64,000 nt of DNA from Tetraselmis striata (GCA_006384855.1 VCJN01002398.1:214501-278500); one strand, 5' to 3'; shown: positions 14,001-25,169, counted from the first letter of the stretch. A program made the numbers and translations. Notes: generated by a model from the sequence alone, not told the origin.

Positions 14001-17000
14001 GCATGGAGTATACCGGCATCCACAACTCGAGGTGGCGCACTGCGGCACCCCCCCCCCCCCCCCCCTTACCTCACCGCCCGTCTGCCCTATACATCCGGCT
14101 GCGTGTGGCCGCGCGGTTTGCATAGCGGAGGTGTGTGTTTTGAGAGCATGTGGCAGCAGCACAGGGATGGCTGGGCCGTATTCGAAAATCGACTCACCAG
14201 CAGGCGTCCCGGCCTTTGCTACCGGCCGGCGCAGGTCCATCCTCATGGAGGACCTCATAAGGCACTGCAACAACCAGGTCTTCACCCTGGCCTTCCGCAT
14301 CCTGCGCTCCAGCGTGTCGCTGCAGTCGGCGAGCCGCGCCATCGGCGGTGTGTCCAGCCAGGTGGCCAAGCTGAGCCTGGACGATGAGTACCGCGAGATC
14401 AGAGACCAACAGAGCCAGCAGGAGGCGCGCCACCTGGGGGAGGGACTCGCCGGAGGTGGCGAGGCCTTCGCCAAGAGCGTCTTGTGGTACCCCCCCCCCC
14501 CCCCCCCCCCCGCCATGGTCCCCCTTCCGGTCACACAGTCATGACCTTGTTTGCTTGTGTTTCTATATATCTTAGATATGTATATGTGTGCATTTTGTAA
14601 TTTATTGGCTGCCTGGCCATCAGGTAGCCCTGCCAGAAGGCACGCTGTGGGCTGACCGGAGCGCAAACTCGCGTGTGCGCCACGCAGGGGCTTCACCGGC
14701 ATCGTGCGGCGCCCATGGCAGGGCGCCCAGCAGAGCGGGGCGCTGGGCTTTATGGAGGGGCTCGGCACGGGCATGGTAGGCGCCGTGGTGCAGCCCGTGA
14801 GCGGCCTGCTGGATCTGGTGTCCAAGACCGCGGAGGGCGCCGGCGCCACCATGGACAAGGCAACCAAGGTCTTCACGGTGAGGCGGGGGCCACTGCCGGG
14901 AGGGGGGGGGGGATAAGCCCATGTATAACACATATTAAATCTGTCAAGAATTGCTACAGGGAGTTTTAAGGATTACCTAAATTTAAATGCTATACGCCTC
15001 CTTCTGTTAAGACTAAAGAAAAATGTATTCAGGGGCCTGCGCCATTGCCTGCCTTCGCACAGGTGTTTTGGGGGGGGGGAGGAGGCCCCATGTTCAGGTT
15101 CGCTACTGACCTGGCGGGCCCGCCATCCTCTGCCGTGACCACAGGGCGAGGACATCCCGCGGCCAAAGCTGCGCCGGCGGCTGCCCCGTGCCATTTCCGG
15201 TGACCAGCAGATGCAGCCATTCAACAAGGAGGCCGCGCAGGGGCAGATGCTGCTGTGGGCGGCCAAACGCGCGCCCGGCATGGAGGAGATCATCAACATG
15301 CGCTTCCGCATGGTGCGCGGCCCGCGCCCCCCCCCCCCCCCCCCCCTGCGCTCAGTGCCGGCGGCGCCCGTGGCTGACCGTCCTGTGCGCTTGCAGGTCC
15401 GCGTGGCCAAGTATAAGGGCGACAAGTACGAGGCGCACCTGAAGCTGCCGGCCTCCAGGTGGGTTGGCACCCCGCCGGTATCACCACGCGGCCCCGCGGA
15501 GTCATGTGCGGGGCAAAAGCCTGCCGTTTAAGACGCTACTGCTTATCGACATCGGCCTCGGCATTATGTCGATATCGTGCCGCTGCGCGCCCGGCAAGAG
15601 GTGGCTTGCAACTGCCGCACAATGCCATGCCAGACGTGGATGCTTTGGCAGGCAGCATGGCCTGTCCCCCTTGTGTGATGCGCACTCTCTCTGCCCCCCC
15701 CCCCCCCCCCCCAAAACTAACCCCCCTCCGCCGTTCCCCTCCCTCGGCCCTGATTAGGTACGCACTTATCACCAACACGCGCGTCATGCTGCTGTCCGAG
15801 AACTCCAAGTCCGCCTTGAGCCCCAGCAAGGCGGGCACCTCGAGCTCGGGCGGCGCTCGCGGCAGCAGCGACGTGGTGCTGGAGTGGGAGTGCGAGTGGG
15901 GAGACGTGCTGAGCTTGCAGCCCAAGCGCAGCAAGTCGGCGCCCGTGACCGCCCCGCCGGACCGACTCATCCTGTACCGCAAGGACGGCAGCCCTGAAGG
16001 GGTTATGCAGCACGAGTGGCGCTGCGAGTCGCGCAGCGCGCAGGCGGAGCAGCTGCTGGAGATGGTCCAGGTCAACCCTCGCTGCCTGTGGTTTTCCTCC
16101 TTCGCAATCCCCCCCCCCCCCCCCCCCCCTGGTATCTTTTGCCTAGCCTAGCGGTACCAGACGGGTTGGCTCCCTCCCATGCTCTTCCCCCATTGACACC
16201 CCCCCCCCCCCCCCAACCTCCCTCAACCCTTTGGTCTTCCTCCTGCAGAGCGCGCGTCTGAAGTACTCCGAGAGCTTCCGCCACACCCGCATCCCGGATG
16301 CGGTGGCACCCGGCTACGCGCCCGCGCTGGCAGCCAGCAGCAGGTGCGCGCCACAGTGCTGCTCCAGACGCGCGGGGGATCCCTCTCGCACCAACGGGCG
16401 CGCGCCTTTTGCTGCGCCAGGGTTGCACCTACCAGGGTGCGAGTGAGGTGGATTTGGGGGATAAAAGCGCCACGGTCGCGGTTGATGTGCTCGCATAGAG
16501 CTACTTGCGGTATGCAGGCATACTGTCCCCGGGGAGCAAGGTCCGCACACACTTCCACATCCGACTCGCGTTTAGCGGTGTGTGCACAGTGTGTTTTGGT
16601 GTCACATTTGTTTGGCATCGAACCCCCTAAACGGCACACGAGACGTCTCGCTGGCTGCTGACATTGTTCTCACACACTCGCAGCAAAAATGTGATGCGAG
16701 CTCGCATCGGATACTATGACGCCCCGTCTGCTGTCAGCTGCAGTGCATGTACCGCTGGCCGTGTGATTTAGCACACGCATCTGTACCCCGCGCGGCGTCA
16801 TCAAAGACGACGTCGGAGTGACTTCCAATTGGAGCTTCGCAATACATTTGTTGATCTCTTTTTGTGGCCCGGTCGTGAGCAACCTAACCCCCCCCCCCCC
16901 CCCTTGCCCGGGCTCCCCCGCACACAGCCGCTCACCAGCGCCCGGGAGGAGCCTGGCTGCCTGGAGCTCTGGTGGCTGGAAGCTTGTCTGGCGCTCGTAC

Positions 17001-18375
17001 GCCAGCAGCACTGTCTCCATTTGGAGGCCCGTCGCACGGGAAGGTGTGTAGCCCGATCTCCCCGGATCCCGAGGCCCGCACTAAGGATTAGGATCTTTCC
17101 ATGTATTCGGGCAGGCACACGATGACATGACATGACATGACACATGACACACATGACATGACATGACATGACATGACATGACATGACATGACATGACATG
17201 ACATGACATGACATGACATGACATGACATGACATGACATGACATGACATGACATGACATGACATGACATGACATGACATGACATGACATGACACACATGA
17301 CATGACATGACATGACATGACATGACATGACATGACATGACGTGACGTGACATGACATGACATGACATGACATACAGGCAAACGAAGATACTTTGACGAG
17401 ACAATGAATGAAAACGCGAATCATCACGAATAAAACAAGTGCTACCAGCATGTTTAGAGCAGCATCCTCACAGGAAACTATGGGCAGCTTTACACATTTA
17501 TCTCCCCACCACCCCACCCTCCTCTGTGAGGTGTGGTGTTGCCCTGGCGTCTCACCCCGGCGGCGCCGTGCGGTGGAGCAGGGTACGCCGTGCTGGGCGA
17601 CGTGCTGGTGGAGGGCGCGGCCTCGCCTGACACTGCGGTCCTCACGCTGCGAGACGACACGGCCGCCCTGGACGAGCTGGATACCCGGCACAGCCCGGCC
17701 GGCAGCTCGAGCCGGCGGAGCGCCGACTTCCCGCTCACGGCGCAGCCGGTGTCGTACTGGCTGGTGTGGCGCACCTCCGGGAAGGGCAGCTCGCCCGGAC
17801 ACATCGCCAATGGGGAGGGGCCGCTGTCGCTCTGGCTGCCGGTGGCGCCCAACGACCGCTACCGCGCGCTGGGCTGCGTGGCGATGTCCAGCCTGGAGGA
17901 GCCTCCCCTGAGCCTGGGCAGGTGTGTGCGACGTGACCTGCTGGATGCAGCGGAGCTGGAGCCTACCCCGGCATGGAAGGTCCGCCCTGCTCCCTTGCCT
18001 CTGCCACATCCGGCCCCGTTGCCGAGGGGATCCGTAATCACCGAGGCCTCACAGGCTAGCATTATTTATCTTTCAATTGTTTGGCAACATGGAGGGCACG
18101 CCAAGCTAGCGGTGGCTGTGGTTGGCTGGGCGCTTGTGCTGTACACACAGTGCGATGGCAGCGGGCACCCCCTGACGACCTCTTGGCTGTGCCCTCGCCC
18201 GGATGCCTCCAAACAGGGGATTGCCTCGGACAAAACGTCGTGGCGCTGCACAATGTGGCGCATTTCGCACAGCAGCGTGTGCACGTTCTTCGCGTCACGG
18301 ATCCCAGACTCGCGGGGCTTCCGATTCTACCGTCCCGCACGGGACGTCGTTCAAACGGCGCAAAGCAGCCGCTGA
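1..18375 (+). CDS. VPS13: VPS13-family bridge-like lipid transfer protein (5' end outside window)
   Basis: Multi-exon gene of about 38 exons, running in from the left edge and ending at a TGA at 18373-18375. VPS13 proteins form a long hydrophobic groove that moves phospholipids between organelles at contact sites. Family signatures appear in the expected order: a gktLrlcNV-type block near 780-830, LLQPCDV near 2085, repeated W-R/W-P...GY..LGD modules, the VAB region with a NLLP-type block near 8470, VVDHTPQELIL near 12650, FQVDNMLPYTRYPV near 13230, and a GFTGIVRRP...GA...G glycine-rich C-terminal block near 14690. Exons are GC-rich and have no internal stops, and most splice sites are GT-AG. 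The chorein N-terminus is missing because it lies upstream of the window. Exact bounds of a few small exons are uncertain. The gene looks intact and expressed; assignment to a VPS13 subfamily is inference. Confidence 0.92.
572..598 (+). repeat. C homopolymer tract in VPS13 intron
   Basis: Representative of a recurring feature: an almost pure C run on the sense strand of an intron. Similar sense-strand C runs in VPS13 introns lie near 3604, 7524, 8293, 11208, 12602, 12764, 14049, 14490, 15328, 15696, 16110, 16199 and 16887. G runs are fewer, near 10493, 14901 and 15070. Confidence 0.9.
2500..4620 (+). other. VPS13 exon block 2: W-P / GY-LGD modules
   Basis: Exons at about 2500-2567, 2674-2845, 3004-3581, 3717-3892, 4007-4192 and 4347-4620. 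They encode repeated units of the form F..iWrP, then P-G/E-Y..LGD, then a W.PvpP unit. Visible copies are FTIWRPQ/VPFGYVSLGDV, LCIWTPVPPDG/FVSLGCV, VTFWRPMVPPEYIHLGD and CVSLWQPVPPAMYVAVGWV. Such W-P repeats (the DUF946-like or Vps62-like fold) are known inside VPS13 of plants and protists as well as at the C-terminus. The exon at 3004-3581 is one of the longer ones. The intron at 3582-3716 carries C and A homopolymers. Confidence 0.75.
4710..6529 (+). other. VPS13 exon block 3: linker with a C2-like segment
   Basis: Exons at about 4710-4800, 5093-5548 and 5681-6529. The second contains the VPS13-typical NKTRWEPVLEPF block and an NRLG motif. The third is the longest exon seen. It encodes a region rich in small residues with SSIILQVAAHDVD, then AGTVQLTHAWMLAQLSSGE, then WGEVEVEVRLEW. 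This is a strand pattern resembling a C2 domain; the C2 call is inference. The intron at 5549-5680 starts with GCAAGT, a typical GC donor, and ends with ATGTAG. A CT dinucleotide run at about 5029-5065 precedes the exon at 5093 and probably serves as its polypyrimidine tract. Confidence 0.7.
6698..7511 (+). other. VPS13 exon block 4: inserted dysferlin (DysF)-like region
   Basis: Three exons at 6698-6946, 7088-7247 and 7342-7511. The first ends with VVEAVYENQRYVSMRGFG, then RYEWTDTE. The second carries CSDWSFPTLKLPPGWQWAS, then DWALE and DGYIYGSTW. The third carries VRRRLFTRRRVL. This is the order of the DysF N half (yENqR, W...) and C half (lP.gW.W...W, DGW.Ya, then VRRRrW.R.R) known from dysferlin and peroxins Pex23/Pex30. 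The block sits just before the VAB region. The motif match is seen directly; its role is unknown, but DysF-bearing peroxins act at ER-organelle contacts. Confidence 0.72.
7638..11496 (+). other. VPS13 exon block 5: VAB / SHR-BD region
   Basis: About 13 exons, including 8078-8270, 8418-8575, 8697-8831, 9006-9228, 9421-9590, 9687-9930, 10103-10347, 10427-10490, 10557-10710, 10852-11060 and 11254-11496. The block opens with a VPPYGRLPLPLNWDDG stretch at the end of the preceding exon. It continues with WEIVVTPPLVVENLLPVST, VSLYAGLVVLNGTQLPLYV, LDPHVVVTNLTGLPLQLRQ and finally VPVVWDCASADE. These match the six-module VPS13 adaptor-binding domain, which recruits organelle adaptors through PxP motifs in other eukaryotes. 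Exon 10103-10347 is a Ser/Ala/Arg-rich low-complexity insert. A 16-nt G run lies in the intron at 10493-10508 and a C run near 11208. Confidence 0.78.
11597..12118 (+). other. VPS13 exon block 6: disordered linker exon
   Basis: A single long exon following the VAB region. It starts with VELVELGLADRGIPRRYRF, then an acidic DTVDLDDDELFEQ stretch, then a Gly/Ser/Ala-rich part of about 120 residues. No fold is recognised. The next intron (12119-12627) is unusually long. It contains a 36-bp direct duplication near 12530-12600 and a C homopolymer just before the acceptor. Confidence 0.65.
12628..15312 (+). other. VPS13 exon block 7: C-terminal ATG2_C-like bridge end
   Basis: Exons at about 12628-12761, 13215-13290, 13447-13660, 13842-14030, 14237-14489, 14689-14880 and 15147-15312. 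Diagnostic blocks are SIHMSVVDHTPQELILISVD, VEDFQVDNMLPYTRYPVF, GEGLAGGGEAFAKSV and GFTGIVRRPWQGAQQSGALG, followed by GLGTGMVGAVVQPVSGLLD and RPKLRRRLPRAI. This is the most conserved part of VPS13 and is shared with ATG2. It carries amphipathic helices thought to contact the acceptor membrane. The intron at 12762-13214 is long, and its middle part (about 12940-13160) is much more A/T-rich than its surroundings, suggesting an inserted repeat. Confidence 0.88.
15397..16343 (+). other. VPS13 exon block 8: PH-like domain
   Basis: Exons at 15397-15460, about 15759-16060 and 16248-16343. The sequence VRVAKYKGDKYEAHLKLP is followed by YALITNTRVMLLSE, then LEWECEWGDVLSLQPKRSK, then RLILYRKDG. This is the expected pattern of the C-terminal VPS13 PH-like domain: a TN.RV strand, then W...W.d+L. 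A Ser/Gly-rich loop is inserted between the strands. Introns at 15461-15758 and about 16061-16247 contain C runs of 16 to 19 nt. Further exons between 16344 and 16930 could not be placed with confidence. Confidence 0.7.
16940..18375 (+). other. VPS13 exon block 9: terminal W-P modules and stop
   Basis: Exons end at 17043 and run 17582-17979 and 18217-18375. Splicing 17043 to 17582 in phase 1 reads ...TVSIWRPVAREGYAVLGDV..., the exact VPS13 consensus of a siWRPv...GY..lGDv module. The second module is SYWLVWRTS, then LSLWLPVAPNDRYRALGCV. The last exon gives CTMWRISHSSVCTFFASR and stops at TGA 18373-18375. The intron at 17044-17581 contains the ACATG pentanucleotide array. Confidence 0.82.
17122..17373 (+). 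repeat. ACATG pentanucleotide microsatellite
   Basis: About 50 copies of ACATG/TGACA in near-perfect array, with a few ACACATG and ACGTG variants near the edges. It lies inside the penultimate VPS13 intron. It creates long artificial open frames on the minus strand, which are not genes. Confidence 0.97.
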
Positions 18376-19415
18376 TGACGGTGTGATAGCAGGCTGCTAT
18401 TCTCCAGGGAACGGGCTCAGTTCCAACATGCTGAAGTTCTGATGATGAGCACAGGTGCACGATTTGCGGTGCGCCGACGATGCACAGTGCGACGATGAGT
18501 GCAATGCCGCACCCTTAGCTGGCAATGTGGTTGGCGTAGAGTACACTAAATGCAACTATACATACAGCTGGGGCGTCATGGCTGGCACAGCAAGGATGGA
18601 GTAACGGGCTGCATTCCGGCATACGTATGGGGGTTGTATGGGGGTGGCGCGGGCAGAGATACTGGTGCCAACATGCTGAGCGGACGCCCATGCTGATATG
18701 GAGACACATGAATCCATCACTTTCCGGAGTGTGTGTCACATGTACTTTCCGATCGCTAGGAGGTTCATGCCAGGTCAACCAGGTCATTTCCGTGCCTGGG
18801 TTGGCAGGCCGGGCGGAATAGAGACTAAGATTGAGGCAATTGAGCTATCGGAGTACGTTATACTCCGACCTACAGGTACTGATGCCATATCAGCGCGCTT
18901 CGTCATGGTACTTGTAGCAGGCCATATGGCCTGAACCTATCGTCTTGCACAAGCATCACAGCGTACGTACTGTGCAGATAGGAGTACATTTCATATCCAC
19001 GTCCGTGATACATCAGTGCAATATTCATGTATGTGAGGAAAATGGATTAGTTTTGTTGACTTGTAGGATTATAGGTATTGACACATTTAGATCAAATAAG
19101 ACGCTTACTACACCGCTCACCCTTTCAATTTTCCAGGCTTAGCCTTCCCGTTTTGCATGGGGGCAATTTGTGTTGATTTCAGAGCCTCGGGTCTGTAAGC
19201 ATGAAAAGTACGCCTAAATGCCAATTACGCACGTTCTGATTATCTGGATGGCCATGGACGAGTGCAGGTATATAATTCCGTGAGTCCGCTGTCCTGTGAC
19301 CCCGCCACATTCGTATACACCGCATCCACGGTGATGCAGTTCCCGCTGGCGGACAACATGGTGGCAGATGTGGCGACCACATACACCCTTCCACATAAGC
19401 CGCATGCCCCTTTTC
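18376..19415. other. Intergenic region after VPS13
   Basis: No gene, RNA or repeat structure could be supported. Only short ORFs are present and none resembles a known protein. Base composition drops towards A/T after about 18830, where repeat-derived DNA begins. Confidence 0.5.
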
Positions 19416-22385
19416 ATGCCAAATCTGAGTTTACGAATAGTACTCGTATGGTTCTAGCAAAGTTATCTGAACATAACTTACTTTTTCAACTAAAGATATG
19501 TTTATTTCGGATTACGTATATGGAATATTTGGATTATAATATATCTGATGGCAAGCCACGGGTATCTGAGTCGAAAGGATCTTCCGTTAAAGATTGGCCC
19601 CTCCCGAAAACTCAGAGTGAAGCACGAAGTATTGTACAATTATGCAATTTTAAATCTAAGTACACGCATCAGCATTAAATCAGTGATTTGACTACCTCCA
19701 TCGACTGGCTCGTTACGTAAATCAAAACCAAGTGTTATGGACTGGAATCCTGCCTCCCAGGAAGCTTTCGAATCTCTACGTCTGTGTTTCGATTTCCGCA
19801 CCTTGTCTGACCATACCGGAAAGAGGCATTGATGTGATGTTCACCGTAGCGACAGATGCGTCCAACATAGGGCTAGCTGGAGTTTTATTGCAGATGAACC
19901 AGGGAGGAGGCTCTCAACCAGTAGCGTACTGGGCGCGGCAGCTGAAGTCAGCTGAGCGTGGGAATACTTGCCCTGCTTATGACCTAGTGGCTTTAGCCAT
20001 TTGTGAGTCCATTAAGCATTGGAAGTGTTGCCTTGAACGTTGCCGTCGATTTCTTCTTGTTTTAGTCCATGGCACCCTACGGCATCTGCTCAGGCATCCC
20101 GCAGGACGGATAAGTAGGTGCCAAGTTCGCTATGTACGTGACTTACAGCGTTATGTAGGTTCATGTCTCCTGCATACAGAAAAGACAAGTGGAATGAGGC
20201 AGATCCGCTGACTCGTAGACCGGATTTCAAACCGTAATGCTACGGTGGCCCTTATTGCACCGGGGATGTGCCGGACGCGGCTGAGACACTTGAGGATGTT
20301 CACACCCCACCCTTTGCTGCCATTGCTTCTATGAGCGTGAGTGCTCTAGAGCTGAGTGATGACATATATACTTAAAGAAATAAAATCGGAGTATGCAAGA
20401 CAACTTCTATTGACTCAATGCAGGGGGGGGGGGGGGGGGGGGATCAAGTCAAGACATGTGTCCGAACATGATGACGGAGTTGACATGTTTTGTGAGACAT
20501 TAATGTCTATGTGTTCCGCCAGCTCATTGACGACATATTGCACGAGCTACACGATACTACTGGGCACCGGACTGTTCAAAGTACCTTGGCACGTTCCTTG
20601 GATCGCTTTTGGTTGACGCGTATACGTTATGACGTGAAAGCCTATTACGATGAATGTCCAACCTGTAGACGGGTACGTTCTCCTCCACAGCCGGCAGCAC
20701 CGACGCAGCCGCTACCAGTGCCGCCACGTCCATGGCACTCGGTTTGGATTTCAATACCGATGTACCGGTGAGTGATGGTTTTCATGCAATGTTGGTTGTA
20801 GTATGCCATCTGATCCGTCGAGCACATTATATTCCGACGATTAAAACTGTGATTGGTGTATCTTCGGCTGAGTTATTCCTGAAGGAAGTATACATGCTGC
20901 ATGGTTTACCACGTGTTCTGATTTCAGATCGATATCTGCGATTTATGTCATATTTTTTGCAGACTTTGTGGCGACGCCTTGGCACTAAATTGAATATGTC
21001 TAGTTGCCGGCATCCTGAAACATATGGTTTGACTGAACGAACAAATGCCATTGTCTGTGAAATGGCTCGAGCGTTCTGTTGCTTTCATGGTACAAACTGG
21101 GTTGACCAATTGCCGCAGATGGAATTTTCGTATAATTGTAACAGGGCGTTTGGTATTGAGCATACACCCTTTGAGGTTGATTACGAATTTAATTCTGAAC
21201 ACCTTAAGACTTTGTTGTTTGCCCTGAGGCCATCAATACATGTGCCTGACATCAGTGCTCAAGAGAAAATCCAGGATATGAAAGACTTCCATGACTTCAT
21301 CAAATCGATTTTGGTAATTCATAAGGAATGAGTTGACTATTCGCCGCGGGGAAAGGCAGAAGAGGGATGTTCCTGTTTTCAATGTTGGAGATAAATTGAG
21401 TATTGTAACTCGCTATGCTTGTTGAAAATCAAGGGCAAACCTAACCAGAAGTTTGTGGGTAGACTGTTTGGTCCTTTTTCCAATTTTGAGAAATTGGCAA
21501 ATATAGTTTCTGATTACAATTACCTCCGGGAATGAAGATGCATCCGGTTTTTCATGTGAATAGTTTGCGGACTTGTCTGACTGCGCCTATTCGACCGGTT
21601 GTACCAATTATCACGGGGTTTTTAGGAAGATCCTGGCAGCTAGGAATTTGATATTGAGAAGATATCTGCAATCAAAGTTGAATTGATGCCAGGACACGGA
21701 GGATTTCAATTACAATTTTTGGGTGCACATTGCAGATCAAACTATAGCACATGGGTGGCATCGTTTGTTCGATGTGAAACGGACTGTCGCTTTGTAGAGT
21801 TTTCTGGATACACTAATGTGGCTGCAGTTTGTTTAGTCAGCTGAGTTTCTGCAGCATGTGGCTAAATATCCGGCTACAACTCCAACTTCAAATTGAATGC
21901 TGTTTTTTTGTTGTCCAAGGGGGGAGAGATTTAGCGTGACAGACAGTTACACCACTGTGCAACCTCTCATGCGCTATCTTTGGCATATTACAGTACGAGT
22001 GCCTGTCCTACGTGTGAGGAAAGGTGCGCGTGGTGGAGAAGGTGAGTGCTATTCCACTGGGTGATGATGGAGTATGATTTGGTTAGAGGCCGACAGGCGC
22101 CGTGCCTGATATATCAGGCGGCGCGGAGTGGCCGACAGGGCGCGGGAGCAGCCCGTCATCTGACGGGCTACGCGCCTAATGTGCTATGACGATTAGGGCT
22201 TGTGAAGGTATATGATATATCCTCACACTACGGAATGTGATGTAATATTCTACGGGTGCAACGGATATTAGTACAGGTACGGGCGCGCGCATGTCACACG
22301 CACGAGTACTCGACGTATATCGGCATACTACATTTATATATATTTTGTATATCTGTCTTGTCAAATTTATTCTTCATTGACAGAG
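19416..22385 (+). mobile_element. Ty3/gypsy LTR retrotransposon relic (broken)
   Basis: Remnant of a Ty3/gypsy element, plus strand, A/T-richer than the host exons. Recognisable parts in order: the end of reverse transcriptase (about 19420-19680), RNase H (about 19780-20210), the HHCC integrase zinc-binding region (about 20510-20720), the integrase core (about 20730-21330), and a C-terminal block with the HPVFHVNSLR motif near 21540, typical of chromovirus-like integrases. A polypurine tract near 21918-21931 is followed by a probable 3' LTR from about 21937 to about 22385 (its end is uncertain). The 5' LTR, gag, protease and most of RT are absent. It carries several breaks plus the 5' truncation, so it is inactive. 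The decay suggests an old insertion. Confidence 0.85.
20424..20442 (+). repeat. G homopolymer within the Ty3/gypsy relic
   Basis: A pure G run of about 19 nt lying between the RNase H and integrase parts of the relic. Confidence 0.9.
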
Positions 22386-24810
22386 CAGGACATATCATGT
22401 GTTGCCGTACAATATCGAGGCTGATGTTTTGGCGGCTGTTGTGCCTCTCAACGGTGACGCCCTTGGCAGTGGGCGTGCTGCTAGAGGTCAGGATGGCTTG
22501 ACGACCAGTGCCGACGATAGCAATAATATTTGTAGCAGTGGGTGGTGACAACTTGTAACAATGATTGTATTCTGAAAAATATTGCAGTCTTTTGTCTCTG
22601 CACCACCACTGCACACCACCCTTTGCTTTTCTTTGAGTCTCGACTAGCGAGACTGCCGCACATGCCTGCCTCTCCTCCCTTGCGGATTTCGAGGAGGGTG
22701 GGTGTACCTGGTGCATGCATGGGCACGCTTCCGACTCCAAAAGGTGAATAACGACCTCCGCCACATCCACCGCTCATACGAGGGCTAACGGCGACGTTGG
22801 CGACATAGACATTGACATAGTATCGACGAATTCCTCCTCTAGGCTGCCGCATTGCAACGCTTTGACATGGTACACTCAAATGAACTCTAATAACCGGTTT
22901 GAGGACAGCCTACTTGATCACACCAGGTAGAGATCAGCCGGCCGCGGTTGCCTCCGCGCGGATACGTTCGAGCGTGCGGTACCTCGGCCCCGTATTCAGC
23001 AATTGCCTGATGGCTACAGCGCGCAATGCCTTCGCGACCGTCTCGGCCGAGGGCAAGGCGTCGTCGGACAATAAGGGGCCGGTACATATGGGTTCGCCTA
23101 CCATGCCACACGAGCAGGATTCACTGGCGAGCTCCACGTCGAGTTCCTCCAACCCCGCCGTCCGGCCGAAGCGGCGTTCTAACACGTTGATGCGATCGTA
23201 GCTCTCGCCCGCCAACTGGTCACCTAAGGGATCTCCAAGAGCCCGTCTCTGGCACAGTCATATAGACGGAGAAGTGCCTAGGCGTCGATAAACTCGAGCC
23301 TAGCTGAATCTTAGTGGCGGAACTACTTCCACACTCCCCAGAGCTGAAAGTGGTCAAGAACAACCTCGTCGCTATGCTGGATAACCACTTCGTAGGCTTC
23401 TTCGGACTCGTAACTATCCTAGCTAGCATGGGCCGCCTCGCTGAGGGCGGTGCCAGGAGGGTCGTAGTCGGCAAGGCGTTCGGACCCTGCCTCGTAGGCG
23501 GGCAGTACGCCTAGCTAGTGCTAGATGAGCCTATACACCGGCCTCCGAAAGTCCTCTCAAGGCCGGGCCGTGCACCCATGCTTAGTGCACCGAGCGAGTG
23601 CTCCACGTCCTCAAGATGCGGGGGCGCCCGGCAGTGTGATCGCGCAATGGCGGTCGGTGCGATCCGGGAAAGCTCGTCTCGCCTTGCCATCCGGGCTCGC
23701 GTCCACAAGCGGAACAACGTCGCTGGGGTTGTTCTGGTCACATGCACTCGCACGATGACGTTTCCGGTGCTAATTGGTATCTTGCTGGTCGCCGCAGTGT
23801 CGCCCTCTGCCTAGATGTGCCACCGGACAACGGCGGGTGATGACGACGCGGAGACCCTCAAACTTGGCTATGATGTGGCCCACCTCCTCCTCGATCTTAG
23901 AGATGAGGTTGCTCGCGGTGGCGCTGCGAGCGGCCTCATCCGCGGCCTTTCATTTGTCGATTAGATCGCCGAACCACATCGCAAGCGGCGCCTCGGGGTC
24001 GCATCGCTGTTTGCGGGCTGTCCAATGATCAACAAAATGATGCGCCCTGCATGGCGACCGCCCGCAGAGTGCGTGAAGCAGATAGGGGTTTTTGCACCCG
24101 GAGAAGTTGTCGCTCTCCGGCTCTCCGCTAGGGTAGGAACGCACCACCGGCGCCCGCACTCGTCTTCCGAGCACCGCCGCGGCATATATAGAGGCGCTCG
24201 GCTCGTCTCCGCCGTCAATGACCACTTCTATGGCTTTCACGGTGCCGCTATACTGCCCTCTCATTCTGCGCCGCGGCGCTGGCCGGCAGCTGGCCTCGTG
24301 TGAAGGTTCCCGGACGCGCTTAGGGGTCCCACAACTACTGAAATACACGCGGGTTCAACACATTAGCAGTACTGCGGCCGGTGGTCAGCGGTGGCTGGGA
24401 AGTAGGAGGTTTACACTAACTCTATAATGGACATTCCGGGCGCCTCCCCCCTAGCTATACTTGCAGCGGTACGTTCATTACATGGGTAATGAATAAGCAA
24501 AGTACCAACACGCTTGTTTATGGCCCCTCCTCCTGCTCACTATAGGTTTAGGTTCTTTATATAAGGGGTTTCAATATGGAGGCACATGCAATAATGTATT
24601 AGACATATATAATTCTTGCGTTGGCGGCGTACGGGGGTACCGAACTCGTACCTACCTCGAACCCGTGCCGCGACGACGACTATTAGACAATAGTCATCAC
24701 CACTGTATATTCGTCTCTACAGCTGTTGACATAAGCGAGTACCCGGGCATTACCTGTATGTGCGGATATGCCGGACATGTGATGATCATATGGTCAGATG
24801 CACATATGGA
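22386..24810. other. Repeat-derived region with degraded minus-strand coding remnants
   Basis: No host gene is recognised. From about 24350 down to 22930 the minus strand shows moderately long, GC-rich reading stretches with Cys/His-containing segments. This resembles a decayed retroelement gag-like region, but no family can be named from motifs. 22386-22930 and 24430-24810 contain only A/T-rich sequence with short inverted words. Low confidence. Confidence 0.3.
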
Positions 24811-24815
24811 GAGGT

Positions 24816-24969
24816 TTGCAGTACTGAAGCGTTGTGTTCTTACGCGTAAACCCTCAGCGGTGACGCATACGGACCATCCATGGGCGTCACGTCCCAACAT
24901 CTACACATGGTGGGGCCACCCTCGAGCAGCGGCACTCTCTGCTTCGCGCTCGCCTTCCGGCTTCGCGCA
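24816..24969 (+). repeat. Split direct repeat A1 of the PAT/Ngaro-like relic
   Basis: About 154 bp, similar along most of its length to 29230-29379. Shared words include TTGCAGTACT near the left and CTCGCCTTCCGGCTTCGCGC at the right end. It lies immediately 5' of the gag-like region. Confidence 0.8.
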
Positions 24970-25169
24970 GCAATCTCGCTTCTCGTGGTAGGCGAGCATT
25001 GTGTCAACTTACCGACGCGAATGCTCACCCAATCCCGATCGTCTTGCAACGTGTCACCATCCGCACCAGCTACCATCGACACCATGTCCCTAGTACCGGA
25101 GAGTCAAGAACATATGAACCTAGACATGCCGGAGGGCGCCACCGGCAACACCGCAGGCGGAGTTTCTAC

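Noticed and set aside
16801-18009. Long minus-strand ORF of about 400 codons
   Set aside because: It runs through the ACATG array and the antisense of conserved VPS13 exons; its repetitive peptide is a by-product of the microsatellite.
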